Shown one piece after another: positions 16,417 to 25,737 of a DNA stretch of 64,000 bases. The notes beneath the pieces were generated by a model, which searched no databases, had not been told where the DNA came from, and saw nothing but the letters and a program-made list of their open reading frames with translations. Positions within the stretch are counted from its first letter, which is position 1; each line of letters begins with the position of its first letter. The stretch covers positions 1,054,001-1,118,000 of the forward strand of contig OZ253546.1 in NCBI GenBank assembly GCA_965262585.1, given 5' to 3'. The position numbers were made by a program, and so were the translations under genes. This stretch comes from JAHRAW01 sp965262585. Lineage in GTDB: Bacteria; Pseudomonadota; Gammaproteobacteria; Arenicellales; Poriferihabitantaceae.

Positions 16417-17742
16417 TCACCCGCGTCCGCGGGAATCGGATTTTGCGGCGGCCCGCCGGTCGCGCCAGTGGTAGTAGTAGATGGCTGGGGCGAGGAACCA
16501 CGGGTTGCCGTGATACCAGGGGCGGGCTGGGAAGGTTAGGTCGTCGATGGCGGTGGTGCCGCGTGAGTCATCAAGTACGCGCAATCCAATTTTCATGCCG
16601 AAATAACTTGCCAGTGAAATCCCCGAACCGCAGTAGCCGACGCTGTAATACAGGCCGTCTCGCATTCCGGTGTGGGGCATTTCATCGAAGGTGTAGCCGA
16701 CGAATCCCATCCATGAATGGCTGATGCGCACCGCTTCAAGTTCGGGGAACAGGTGCACCAGTTGGCGGTGAAGAAGTCGCGCGCTGGTGCGTAGGTCGGA
16801 TTCTCGAATCGATACCCGGCCGCCGAAAAGTATCCGCCGACGCTGTGGGCATGTGCGGTAATACACCACCAGTTTGCGCGTGTCCGTGATTACGCGGTTG
16901 TTGGGGATGAGGCGCGCGATGGTTTGCGCCGGCAGAGGTTCGGTGGCGATGACATATGAGCCCACCGGAATGATGCGGCGATGCTGCCACGGCGTAACGG
17001 TGCCGGTGTAGCCGCTGGTGGCGATCACCACGGTGGCGGCGGTGATGGTTCCCTTGGTGGTGGAGATTTTGAACACGCCGTTTTGTTTGCGGATTTGGTT
17101 GACTTTGCAATGGGCGACCACTTGCGCGCCTTTGGATACGGCGCAGTCCAGCAGCCCCTGGTGATAGCGGCCGGGGTCGATGGAGGCGTGATTCGGATAC
17201 ACCACGCCGCCGTGGTAGAACGAGGTGGCGATTTCCCGGTGCTGTTCGCCGGGTTCGACGGGATAAGCGTCGACCGCCAACTCGCCGGGCAGGTCGTTTA
17301 TTGTTTTCTTTAATTCCCGCAGGGCTTTGGGGGTATGCGCGCCTCGAAACCGCCCGACCTTTTGGAAGTCGCAGTCAATGTTATTTTCCCGAACAAAGTG
17401 TTCGACCCAATTTAGCGCGTGGTTGCCTTCGCGGAGAATTGCCAGTGCTTTGTCGCCGCCAAATTTTTTAGCCAGCAGGGGGAAGTCGGGTTTCAGGCTG
17501 GTGCTGACCTGTCCGCCGTTGCGGGTGCTGCATCCCCACCCCGCATCTTCGGCGTCCAGCACCATCGTGTGGCGGCCATGCCCGGCGGTTTGAATGGCAG
17601 CGGACAAGCCGGTGTAGCCCGAACCGATGATGACCACATCGGCGGAATTGGCCGGCGCGGTGTGGTCGGTAGTGGGGCGCGGTGTGCGCTCCCACCAAAA
17701 CGGGGCTTCCTTGAAGTCATCAGTGAACGGGAATGATTTCAT
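16417..17742 (-). CDS. FAD-dependent amine oxidoreductase (DAO family, PuuB-like), copy 1
   Basis: This is a DAO-superfamily flavoprotein of 441 residues from the ATG at 17742. The dinucleotide-binding motif is VVIIGSGYTGLSAA near residue 36, followed by the GWGCSTRNGGQ segment typical of gamma-glutamylputrescine oxidase-like proteins. The C-terminal part has the usual SWMGFVGYTFDEMPH and GYCGSGISLASYFG blocks. The start overlaps the enolase-family stop as ATGA, so they are translationally coupled. Its likely role is oxidative deamination of a gamma-glutamyl amine. The last residues derive from a repeat-like GC-rich sequence. Confidence 0.82.
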   Translation of the reverse strand: MKSFPFTDDFKEAPFWWERTPRPTTDHTAPANSADVVIIGSGYTGLSAAIQTAGHGRHTMVLDAEDAGWGCSTRNGGQVSTSLKPDFPLLAKKFGGDKALAILREGNHALNWVEHFVRENNIDCDFQKVGRFRGAHTPKALRELKKTINDLPGELAVDAYPVEPGEQHREIATSFYHGGVVYPNHASIDPGRYHQGLLDCAVSKGAQVVAHCKVNQIRKQNGVFKISTTKGTITAATVVIATSGYTGTVTPWQHRRIIPVGSYVIATEPLPAQTIARLIPNNRVITDTRKLVVYYRTCPQRRRILFGGRVSIRESDLRTSARLLHRQLVHLFPELEAVRISHSWMGFVGYTFDEMPHTGMRDGLYYSVGYCGSGISLASYFGMKIGLRVLDDSRGTTAIDDLTFPARPWYHGNPWFLAPAIYYYHWRDRRAAAKSDSRGRG

Positions 17743-18842
17743 AACCGACTTTCTTGATGCCGCGCCGCGCTCAGCCACTCGGGGTGAATCTCCACCCCCC
17801 AGCCCGGTTGGTCGGTCAGCGTAACGCAACCGTCGGTGATGGCATACGGATCATTTCGGTATAACCCTCGTTGCCACGGATAGTAGTCTTCGCCTTCGAT
17901 GGAAAACTCAAGATACTTTCCGGCGTTGGGAATGGCGCGAAGAAAGTGCATGGTGAACAGGGTTATCATGGAAAGGTTGGCGCAGTGGGGCGTGCACGGC
18001 AACCCTCGCTGTTCGGCCATTTTTGCCACCTGAAGGGCGCGACTCAACCCGCCGATGTAGCAAATATCCGGCTGCACGATGTTGACTACGCCTTCGCCGA
18101 TGATCCTTCGCCAAGTCGGCAGTTCGCAGTCTTGTTCGCCGCCGGTTATGTCGAGGTCCGGCAACGAGTCGGTTACTTTTTTGGTCTGTTCCAGTTCCCA
18201 GTAAGGACAGGGTTCTTCGAAATGGGATACGCCGTGTTGCTGAAGAAATTTCCCGACCTCGATGGCTTTGGTCGGCGAGTAACCGGAGTTGGCGTCCACC
18301 AGCAGGGCGACTTCATCGTCCAGGGCGGCGTGCATGCGCGTGACGATGTCTTCGGTTCTGCCCGGCCATTCGTCGCTGTCGTGGCCGCATTCCGAGGCGA
18401 TGCGAAACTTGAAGGCGTCGAATCCATACGCATCCCGCAGATGGCTCAACCGCTCCACTTCCTCGCTGCCGGTGATGTCTCGTTTCATGGAGGATGCGTA
18501 GGCGCGAATGCGCCCGGGTTCACCGCCGAGCAATGCACAAACCGGTCGACCTTCCAGTTTCCCGCGTAAATCCCAAAGCGCCGTGTCCAGCCCGGCCAGT
18601 GCTCTGCGCAGATAAGAACCCGGAAATTTATGCTCGAGTTCCGGAATGCGCGCCACCAGTCCATCGATGTCGAAGGCATCTTCGCCGAGGGCGTGGGGAG
18701 CAATCTGACGATGCACCACCAGCGAAGTGAGGTCGGCGTTATAGGGCGCAACCTGCCCCCAGCCACTATCCCCGGTGTCAGTGGTGACCTTTACCATGCC
18801 GATAAATTCGTTGGAAAAGGTTTCGAGGGCGGTTATTTTCAT
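17739..18842 (-). CDS. Enolase-superfamily enzyme (mandelate racemase / muconate-lactonizing type)
   Basis: The protein has 367 residues and carries the capping domain and barrel of the MR/MLE family. Visible metal and catalytic features are the barrel segment with KFRI, the first metal ligand in LLVDANSGY, the second in HFEEPCP, the third in ITGGEQDCE, and a barrel-end His in TPHCAN as in mandelate racemase. It is co-directional and overlapping with the flavoprotein and just upstream of the polyamine GS-like gene in the minus-strand operon. Substrate is unknown; the context suggests an acid produced in amine catabolism, but sugar acids are equally typical of the family. Confidence 0.8.
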   Translation of the reverse strand: MKITALETFSNEFIGMVKVTTDTGDSGWGQVAPYNADLTSLVVHRQIAPHALGEDAFDIDGLVARIPELEHKFPGSYLRRALAGLDTALWDLRGKLEGRPVCALLGGEPGRIRAYASSMKRDITGSEEVERLSHLRDAYGFDAFKFRIASECGHDSDEWPGRTEDIVTRMHAALDDEVALLVDANSGYSPTKAIEVGKFLQQHGVSHFEEPCPYWELEQTKKVTDSLPDLDITGGEQDCELPTWRRIIGEGVVNIVQPDICYIGGLSRALQVAKMAEQRGLPCTPHCANLSMITLFTMHFLRAIPNAGKYLEFSIEGEDYYPWQRGLYRNDPYAITDGCVTLTDQPGWGVEIHPEWLSAARHQESRL

Positions 18843-18863
18843 CGCTGAATTATATTTTTACCC

Positions 18864-20246
18864 TCACACATTCAGTAGCAAATGTTCCCGCTCCCAGGCG
18901 CTGATGACCTTGAGGAAGGTGTTGTATTCATGCTGCTTGATGCTGCTGTAAAGGCGCACAAATTTTTCCCCTAGTATGCCGTGCAGTGGTTTGCACTGCT
19001 GCAGTTCATCGACCGCTTCGCGCAAGGTGTGGGACAGGACGGGTTCCCGGTCGCCGGCATCGCCGGGCAGCGGTTTTTTCGGCGCGATTTGTTCGCTCAT
19101 GCCGAGGTAGCCGCAAGCCAGCGAGGCGGCGATGGCCAGATAGGGATTGACGTCGGCACCGCACACGCGGTTTTCCACTCGCCGTGCGCCGGGCTCCGAG
19201 GCCGGTACGCGTAAGCCGGTGGTGCGGTTGTCGTAGCCCCATTCGGTATTCACCGGCGCGCCGAATTCATTGGGTGCCAAGCGGCGATAGGAATTGACGT
19301 TGGGCGCGCACAACGCCAGGGCGGCGGGCAGGTAGTGTTGCAGGCCGCCGATGAAATGCTTGAACAATTTACTTTCACCGCCACGGGTATTGCTGAAGAT
19401 GTTGTGCCCGGTTTTGGTGTCTATCACGCTTTGGTGAATGTGCAACGCGCTGCCGGGCTGGCCTTCGAGGGGCGCGGCCATGAAGGTGCCGTAAATTTTA
19501 TGGCGCATGGCCACCCGCCGCAGTCCGCGCTTGAAAAGAAATACCTGATCGGCGAGTTCCATAGCGTCGCCGTGCAATAAGTTGATTTCCATTTGCGCGA
19601 CTCCGGATTCGTGAATCAAAGTTTCGACGCCGAGGTCTTGGACTTCGCAGTAGTCATGCAAGTCTTGAAAAAGCGCGCTGAATTCGTTCACCGCGTCAAT
19701 GCTGAACGCCTGACGACCGCTTTCCGGGCGTCCGGATCTGCCCACCGGCGGCTCCAGCGGATAGTCGGCGTCGGTATTGGGTTTGACCAGATAGAACTCC
19801 ACTTCCGGCGCCACCACCGGCGTCCATCCTTTTTTGCGATACAATTCCAGCACCCTACGCAACACCTGACGCGGCGCGAATTCCACCGGCGCGCCGTCGA
19901 AGTGATAGCAATCGTGGATGATCACCGCGCTCGGCCTTGCGGCGAAAGGCACCGCCCGCACGGTGGTCGGGTCGGGTTTCAAGAACAGGTCGCCGTCGGC
20001 ATCCCCCAGCACATCCCAGCGTCCCGGATAATCGCCGTTCACGGTTTGCGCGAAAATGCTTTCGGGCAGGCGCAAACCGACCTCTTCCTGATATTTCCGC
20101 GCCGGTATAATCTTGCCCCGTGCCACGCCGGTCATATCGGCCACCACCGCTTCGATTTCCTCAATGGCGTTATCGTCGAGCCAACGGCGCAAGTCGGCGG
20201 GCAGTTTGGCGCGGGTGACAGCACCGAGTTTCGGGGGAGATGGCAT
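18864..20246 (-). CDS. Glutamine synthetase family protein (PuuA-like gamma-glutamylpolyamine synthetase)
   Basis: The protein has 460 residues with the GS beta-grasp and catalytic domains. Recognisable blocks are APEVEFYL (metal-binding Glu), SALHIHQSV (the catalytic HxH-type segment), NSYRRLAPNEFGAP, and RVENRVCGADVNPYLAIAA. The N-terminal segment VVADMTGVARGKIIPA is typical of the type-III/PuuA branch rather than GlnA. The likely reaction is ATP-dependent gamma-glutamylation of an amine such as putrescine. It heads a minus-strand operon with the enolase-like enzyme and flavoprotein, and is divergent from a second flavoprotein. Confidence 0.85.
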   Translation of the reverse strand: MPSPPKLGAVTRAKLPADLRRWLDDNAIEEIEAVVADMTGVARGKIIPARKYQEEVGLRLPESIFAQTVNGDYPGRWDVLGDADGDLFLKPDPTTVRAVPFAARPSAVIIHDCYHFDGAPVEFAPRQVLRRVLELYRKKGWTPVVAPEVEFYLVKPNTDADYPLEPPVGRSGRPESGRQAFSIDAVNEFSALFQDLHDYCEVQDLGVETLIHESGVAQMEINLLHGDAMELADQVFLFKRGLRRVAMRHKIYGTFMAAPLEGQPGSALHIHQSVIDTKTGHNIFSNTRGGESKLFKHFIGGLQHYLPAALALCAPNVNSYRRLAPNEFGAPVNTEWGYDNRTTGLRVPASEPGARRVENRVCGADVNPYLAIAASLACGYLGMSEQIAPKKPLPGDAGDREPVLSHTLREAVDELQQCKPLHGILGEKFVRLYSSIKQHEYNTFLKVISAWEREHLLLNV

Positions 20247-20340
20247 GGTTGTTTTGTTGGGAGGGTAAGGGCTATGATTATTACATTGTTACGCCGCCGA
20301 TGCAGTGTCCCGTTAGTTAATTCACCCGTAAGATAATCAA

Positions 20341-21633
20341 GTGAACCCCGACGACCGCCAACCCGCCGAATCCTATTATCAAGCCAGTCGACGCTACACC
20401 ATCGAAGCGCAATCGCTGCGCGGCAATCACAAAGCCGATGTGGTGGTCATCGGCGGCGGCCTTACCGGCGTCTCCACGGCGTTGCATCTGGCCGAGAAGG
20501 GCGTTGATGTGGCACTCGTGGAATCCCGACAGGTGGGCTGGGGGGCATCGGGACGCAGCGGCGGCCAGATCATCATCGGTTATTCCGCCGACCAACGGGC
20601 ACTGGAAAAACTGACCGGCCTCGAGCACGCGCGGGAACTCTGGGATCATTCCCTTGCCGCCGTGGCGTGGACTCGGGAACGCATCGAACGACATCACATC
20701 GACTGCGATTTCACCGCCGGATATCTGCACGCCGGAATCAAGCCCCGCCACGGGCGCGACTTGCAGGAATGGGTCGAACATCTCGCCAAGCACTACGACT
20801 ATCACAACCTCGAATATATCGACCACACCCGGTTGCGGGAAGTGCTTGGCAGCAAAATATATTGCGGCGCGGTTGCCGATCCCGCCAGCGGCCATCTGCA
20901 TCCGTTGAATTACTGCCTAGGGCTTGCCCGGGCGGCGCAACAAGCCGGGGCGCGGCTTTACGAGGACAGCCCAGTGACCGAAGTGGACACCAGCGGCGCG
21001 GCAATCACGGTGCGCAGTGCCCAGGGAAGCATCGCTTGCGAACAGGTGGTATACGGATGCAACGCTTATCTCCACCGCCTGCAGCCGCAACTGGCGCGGT
21101 TGATTATGCCGGTGGGCACTTGCATCATCGCCACCGAGCCGCTGCCGGACCACATCGCCGATGGGCTGATTGCCAATCGTGCGGCGGTGGTGGATAGCAA
21201 TCTGGTGCTGGATTACTTTCGGTTGTCGGCGGATAACCGCATGCTATTCGGTGGCCGCGTCAGTTATCTGGCGATTGAGCCGCGCCGCCTGCTGCGCGCA
21301 TTGCGGCGCAGAATGCTCCGAGTGTTCCCGCAACTGCACGGCGTGCGCATAGATTTTTCCTGGGGCGGTTATGTGGCCATCACCCGCAACCGCGCGCCCC
21401 ATATCGGATGCTTGGATGAACGAAACTGGTTCGCTCAAGGTTTTTCCGGCCACGGCATGGCCCTAACCGGCTATGTCGGCGGGTTGCTGGCGGATGCGGT
21501 GACCGGCGACCGTCGGCGCATCGAGTGTTTCGAGAAGATACCGCACAAGGCTTTTCCCGGCGGCCCGGCCCTGCGCACGCCAACGCTGGTGGCCGCCATG
21601 ACCGCCCGACGGTTGTGGGATCGACTGCCCTGA
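20341..21633 (+). CDS. FAD-dependent amine oxidoreductase (DAO family, PuuB-like), copy 2
   Basis: The protein has 430 residues from a GTG start at 20341. It has the Rossmann motif VVVIGGGLTGVSTALHLAEKG followed by GWGASGRSGGQ, the same arrangement as the flavoprotein at 16417. C-terminal blocks include FSWGGYVAITRNRAPH and GFSGHGMALTGYVGG. It resembles gamma-glutamylputrescine oxidase. It is divergent from the PuuA-like gene across a 94-bp gap that should hold both promoters, and it runs 13 bp before rluC. Confidence 0.84.
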   Translation: MNPDDRQPAESYYQASRRYTIEAQSLRGNHKADVVVIGGGLTGVSTALHLAEKGVDVALVESRQVGWGASGRSGGQIIIGYSADQRALEKLTGLEHARELWDHSLAAVAWTRERIERHHIDCDFTAGYLHAGIKPRHGRDLQEWVEHLAKHYDYHNLEYIDHTRLREVLGSKIYCGAVADPASGHLHPLNYCLGLARAAQQAGARLYEDSPVTEVDTSGAAITVRSAQGSIACEQVVYGCNAYLHRLQPQLARLIMPVGTCIIATEPLPDHIADGLIANRAAVVDSNLVLDYFRLSADNRMLFGGRVSYLAIEPRRLLRALRRRMLRVFPQLHGVRIDFSWGGYVAITRNRAPHIGCLDERNWFAQGFSGHGMALTGYVGGLLADAVTGDRRRIECFEKIPHKAFPGGPALRTPTLVAAMTARRLWDRLP

Positions 21634-21646
21634 GGAGGGGATTGGC

Positions 21647-22636
21647 ATGACAGAGCATTCTCCTGAAACGCCCGGAGCGAAAGCGGAAATCGTCGAAGTG
21701 GGCGTCGAGCAAGCCGGTCAGCGCATCGACAATTTCCTCATCAAACACATGAAAGGCGTGCCCAAAACCCGCCTGTATCGCGCCCTTCGTGGCGGCGAGG
21801 TGCGGGTCAATGGCGCGCGCAAGAAAGCCCCCTATCAATTATGTGTCGGCGACCGGCTGCGCATACCGCCGATTCGCCGTAGCAAACCTACGGATGCGCC
21901 GCGGATTCCCGATTCGTTGCTGGAGAAAATCCCAACGCTGTTCGAAGACCGGCATTTATTGGTGGTAGACAAACCCGCCGGGCTTGCGGCACACGGCGGA
22001 ACCGGCATGGACTACGGACTCATCGAAGCACTGCGCAAATTGCGCGCCGACCTGCCCTATCTGGAACTCGCCCACCGCCTCGACCGCGAGACCTCAGGCT
22101 GTCTGATGCTGGCAAAATCCCGCGCCGCGCTGTTGGCATTGCAGGCGCAACTGGGGCAAGCGCGGAGCGTTGGCAAAGACTATGCCGCGCTGGTGAAAGG
22201 CCCGTGGCCGGGTGGCGAACGCGAAGTGGCAATTCCAGTGGCGAAACATCAATCCCGCGCCGCCGACAACAAAACCGCGTCCACCGGCCGGGAACAAGAA
22301 GCGCGCAGCATTTTTTCCCCTCGATGGCGGTCGGCGCAGTGTGTTCTGGTGGACATTCGTTTGGTGACCGGGCGTATGCATCAGGCGCGCCTGCACGCCG
22401 CCGGTATCGGCAACCCGGTGGCCGGCGACCGATTGTATGGCGACCGGGAATTTAACCGCCGGATGAAAAAAATCGGCCTCGGGCGGCTGTTCCTACACGC
22501 CCGGCGCCTGTGCTTTTCCCATCCCGTGAGCGGCGCGCCCGTGGAGGTCATGGCGCCGTTGCCCGCAGACCTTGAAAAGGTGCTGAAAAATCTGCGCGGC
22601 GACGCTTCATCGGCGGACAAGCCGGGGGTTCTGTGA
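21647..22636 (+). CDS. rluC: 23S rRNA pseudouridine synthase RluC
   Basis: RluC converts uridines 955, 2504 and 2580 (E. coli numbering) of 23S rRNA to pseudouridine. The protein has 329 residues. An N-terminal S4 RNA-binding domain (about residues 24-85, with QRIDNFLIKHMKGVPKT) is followed by the RluA-type catalytic domain with HRLDRETSGCLMLAK, where Asp is the nucleophile. Later blocks are VTGRMHQARLHAAGIGNPVAGD and LFLHARRLCFSHP. S4 plus this length fits RluC better than RluA. An ATG preceded by GAGGAGGGG gives a strong start. Confidence 0.93.
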   Translation: MTEHSPETPGAKAEIVEVGVEQAGQRIDNFLIKHMKGVPKTRLYRALRGGEVRVNGARKKAPYQLCVGDRLRIPPIRRSKPTDAPRIPDSLLEKIPTLFEDRHLLVVDKPAGLAAHGGTGMDYGLIEALRKLRADLPYLELAHRLDRETSGCLMLAKSRAALLALQAQLGQARSVGKDYAALVKGPWPGGEREVAIPVAKHQSRAADNKTASTGREQEARSIFSPRWRSAQCVLVDIRLVTGRMHQARLHAAGIGNPVAGDRLYGDREFNRRMKKIGLGRLFLHARRLCFSHPVSGAPVEVMAPLPADLEKVLKNLRGDASSADKPGVL

Positions 22637-22699
22637 GGCGAGGCGTGGTAAAATTAAATGACTTGCTCATTCACGCACTCATTCACAAAGACCTAAACC

Positions 22700-25027
22700 G
22701 TGGCACACGCCCGCAAACAAACCCTGAACCGACCCGGGTGGATGGTTCCCCATAAAATCTCCGCGCTGCTGCGCGAAGTCGGGCTGATCGTTTTACTGGC
22801 GGTAATCGTGTACCTCGCCCTCGCGTTGTTCACTTATTCCCCCAACGACCCGGGACCGACCCACACCGGCAGCGGCGAAGACACCGCCAACCTCGGCGGC
22901 AAGGTCGGCGCGTGGTTCGCCGATTTGATGTTCACCATAGTCGGGCGCATGGCATGGCTGTTCCTGCTACTGTTGTGCGTCATCGGATGGCGCGTTTACC
23001 GCCATTCCGAACAGCCGCAATACAGCCATTGGAGCCGATTGTTTCCGTTCTCAGGCTTCGTGCTTTCGCTGGTCGGGGCTTGCGGTTTGGAACAAATTTA
23101 TTTCCCCTTTATCGACCCGCAAAACCCCTTCCACGCTGGTGGAATCATCGGTCAATATAGCGCCGGTGCGCTGACGACTAACTTCGGCGTGGTCGGCGCC
23201 ACGGTGATTTTCATTGCCCTGTTCATCACCGGCATCACGCTGGCAGCCCAAGTATCGTGGTTCAACCTCATGGATAGCATCGGCTACCGAGCATTCGCCA
23301 TCGCCGCCTGGATACGGACTCAGATTGAGAAGCATGCGGACCGCAAGGTGGGTGCCGGGGTGCGCCGGGAAAGGCGCGTGACGGTCAAGAAAATTCGCGA
23401 CGAACTCAGCGAACGCAAGCCGCCGAAAATTGCCCCGCGAATTCAGGGCGTGCAGGAAAGCGAACGCGGACAGCAGGAACGCCAGCGCAAACTGTTTCCC
23501 GACCCGGTGGTCGGCGGGGTTATGCCGCAGTTGTCGCTGCTCGAGCCGCCCGCCGAAAACCTCACCGGCTATTCCCGTGACGAACTGCAGTCCATGTCGC
23601 ACCTACTGGTGAAAAAACTCAAGGATTTCAACATCGATGTGGTGGTGGAGGCAGTGCAACCGGGCCCGGTCATCACGCGCTTTGAGGTCGAACCGGCACC
23701 CGGCGTCAAAGCCAGTCAGATAGTCGGGCTGGCGCGGGATCTGGCGAGATCGCTGTCGGTGGAGAGCGTTCGGGTGGTGGACAACATCGCCGGCAAAACC
23801 GTGGTCGGCATCGAAATTCCCAACCAAAGCCGGGAAATCGTGCGGCTGGTGGAGGGCTTGTCGTCGCAGGAATATGAAAGAAGCACCTCGCCCCTGACGC
23901 TGGTGTTGGGCAAAGACATCGCCGGCAATCCGGTGATTACCGACCTGATGAAAATGCCCCATGTGCTGATTGCCGGCACCACCGGCTCCGGCAAATCGGT
24001 GTGCGTTAATGCGCTGATTTTGAGTCTGGTATACAAGGCCGGCCCGGAGCAGATTCGCATGATCATGGTGGATCCCAAGTTCCTCGAACTTTCGGTGTAC
24101 GACGGCATTCCCCATCTGCTGGCGCCGGTGGTCACCGACATGACCAAAGCCGCCAATGCGCTGCGCTGGTGCATCGGCGAAATGGATCGGCGGTTCCGGG
24201 TGATGGCGGCCATCGGGGTGCGAAACATTTCCGGGTACAACAAAAAAGTGACCGACGCCATCGCCGCCGGTACGCCTATGGTCGATCCGCTCAGCGAGGC
24301 ACGCCAAAGCGAGAGCGATGGCGAGAACGAGAGTGAAGCGGAGCCGACAGACCTCCTTCAGGAACTGCCTTATATCGTGGTGATTGTCGATGAACTGGCA
24401 GACTTGATGATGGTGGTGGGCAAAAAGATCGAAGAAATCATCATCCGCATCGCCCAGCGTGCGCGGGCCGCCGGTATTCATCTGGTGCTCGCCACCCAGC
24501 GTCCGTCTGTGGATGTGGTCACCGGACTCATCAAAGCCAACGTGCCAACCCGCATCGCCTTTCAGGTTTCCTCGCGGGTCGATTCGCGCACCGTGATCGA
24601 CCAGATGGGTGCCGAACAGTTGCTCGGGCAGGGCGATATGTTGTTTTTGCCGCCGGGTACCGGCTTCACTCAGCGGGTGCACGGCTCGTTTGTGTCCGAT
24701 GAAGAAGTCGCGCAGGTGGTGACGCATCTGAAAAGCGGCGGCGGCCCGGTGTATATCGATGAAATAACCGAAGGCGGCACCAACGAGTGGTCGGACAACG
24801 GAACATTGTCCGAAGGGGAAGGCGAGACCGATGCATTGTATGACGAGGCGGTGCAGTTCGTGACTCAAAGTCGACGGGCCTCCATTTCTTCGTTGCAACG
24901 CGCGCTGCGAGTCGGCTATAACCGCGCCGCTCGAATGATCGAAACCATGGAAGAATCCGGCGTAGTCAGTGCCTCGGATAACGGTAAGCGGGAAGTGCTG
25001 GCAGCGCCGCCACCCTCTGCGGAATAG
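22700..25027 (+). CDS. ftsK: DNA translocase FtsK
   Basis: FtsK is a septum-located DNA pump coordinating chromosome dimer resolution with division. It has 775 residues from a GTG start. Four N-terminal membrane helices (about residues 27-190) are followed by a short linker and the RecA-like motor. Walker A is AGTTGSGKSVC near residue 429, Walker B is YIVVIVDELADLMMV, and the C-terminal gamma winged-helix (VTQSRRASISSLQRALRVGYNRAARM) recognises KOPS. The linker is much shorter than in E. coli. An acidic insert (SESDGENESEAEP) precedes Walker B. Gene order ftsK-lolA is conserved in gammaproteobacteria. Confidence 0.96.
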   Translation: MAHARKQTLNRPGWMVPHKISALLREVGLIVLLAVIVYLALALFTYSPNDPGPTHTGSGEDTANLGGKVGAWFADLMFTIVGRMAWLFLLLLCVIGWRVYRHSEQPQYSHWSRLFPFSGFVLSLVGACGLEQIYFPFIDPQNPFHAGGIIGQYSAGALTTNFGVVGATVIFIALFITGITLAAQVSWFNLMDSIGYRAFAIAAWIRTQIEKHADRKVGAGVRRERRVTVKKIRDELSERKPPKIAPRIQGVQESERGQQERQRKLFPDPVVGGVMPQLSLLEPPAENLTGYSRDELQSMSHLLVKKLKDFNIDVVVEAVQPGPVITRFEVEPAPGVKASQIVGLARDLARSLSVESVRVVDNIAGKTVVGIEIPNQSREIVRLVEGLSSQEYERSTSPLTLVLGKDIAGNPVITDLMKMPHVLIAGTTGSGKSVCVNALILSLVYKAGPEQIRMIMVDPKFLELSVYDGIPHLLAPVVTDMTKAANALRWCIGEMDRRFRVMAAIGVRNISGYNKKVTDAIAAGTPMVDPLSEARQSESDGENESEAEPTDLLQELPYIVVIVDELADLMMVVGKKIEEIIIRIAQRARAAGIHLVLATQRPSVDVVTGLIKANVPTRIAFQVSSRVDSRTVIDQMGAEQLLGQGDMLFLPPGTGFTQRVHGSFVSDEEVAQVVTHLKSGGGPVYIDEITEGGTNEWSDNGTLSEGEGETDALYDEAVQFVTQSRRASISSLQRALRVGYNRAARMIETMEESGVVSASDNGKREVLAAPPPSAE

Positions 25028-25029
25028 AC

Positions 25030-25719
25030 ATGCGCCGCCGGTCTTTTTTGCCGTATATGCCTATCGATGGGCCTATCGATGGGCCTATCGCTTGGCGGGC
25101 AGTGTTAACAGCGTGGCTACTGGCACTCAGCAGCCTGTCAGTTCACGCCGCCAGCCCCGGAATGGAAGCCTTTGAGCGTTTTTTCAACGAAATAAACACC
25201 TTCGAAGCGCGCTTTGGACAAGTGGTGCTGGACGATAATCTTACCCCGGTGGACGACGGTCAAGGCACGGTGTGGATCAAACGCCCGGGGCTTTTTCGCT
25301 GGAATTATGCGCCGCCGGATGCGCAGGAAATTGTCGGCGATGGTGAGCGGGTATGGCTCCACGACATCGACTTGGAACAGGTCACGGTGCGCAATCAAGC
25401 CGATGCGCTGGGGCGCACACCGGCTATTCTGCTGGCAGGCTCCGCCGATCTCGCAAGCACCTATGCGATCGAGGACATCGGCACTCAGGGGGATGTGGAT
25501 TGGGTGAACCTCATTCCCGAAGATCCGGAAAGTGGTTTTACCGAAGTGCGCATCGGTTTTGAAGATCGCCGCTTGCGGCTGATGGAACTCATCGACACCC
25601 TCGACCAACGCACTCGCATCAGTTTTGTCGACCTCAAAGAAAACCTGCCGCTGGCGGACGAGATTTTCGAGTTTGTCCCGCCCGTTGGCATAGACATTAT
25701 CGACCAGTCCAATCCATAA
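25030..25719 (+). CDS. lolA: Outer-membrane lipoprotein carrier protein LolA
   Basis: LolA is the periplasmic chaperone that ferries lipoproteins from LolCDE to LolB. The protein has 229 residues. The N-terminus is unusually long: a 12-bp repeat (CCTATCGATGGG, 2.5 copies) encodes PIDGPIDGPI before the hydrophobic signal core (LTAWLLALSSLSVHA). The mature part has NTFEARFGQVVLDD, GTVWIKRPGLFRWNY and a Lol-typical DLEQVTVR. It lies 2 bp after ftsK and 18 bp before serS, so these form one operon. A later start inside the repeat is possible. Confidence 0.92.
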   Translation: MRRRSFLPYMPIDGPIDGPIAWRAVLTAWLLALSSLSVHAASPGMEAFERFFNEINTFEARFGQVVLDDNLTPVDDGQGTVWIKRPGLFRWNYAPPDAQEIVGDGERVWLHDIDLEQVTVRNQADALGRTPAILLAGSADLASTYAIEDIGTQGDVDWVNLIPEDPESGFTEVRIGFEDRRLRLMELIDTLDQRTRISFVDLKENLPLADEIFEFVPPVGIDIIDQSNP

Positions 25720-25737
25720 AAAGTGGAGCGTTAAACG

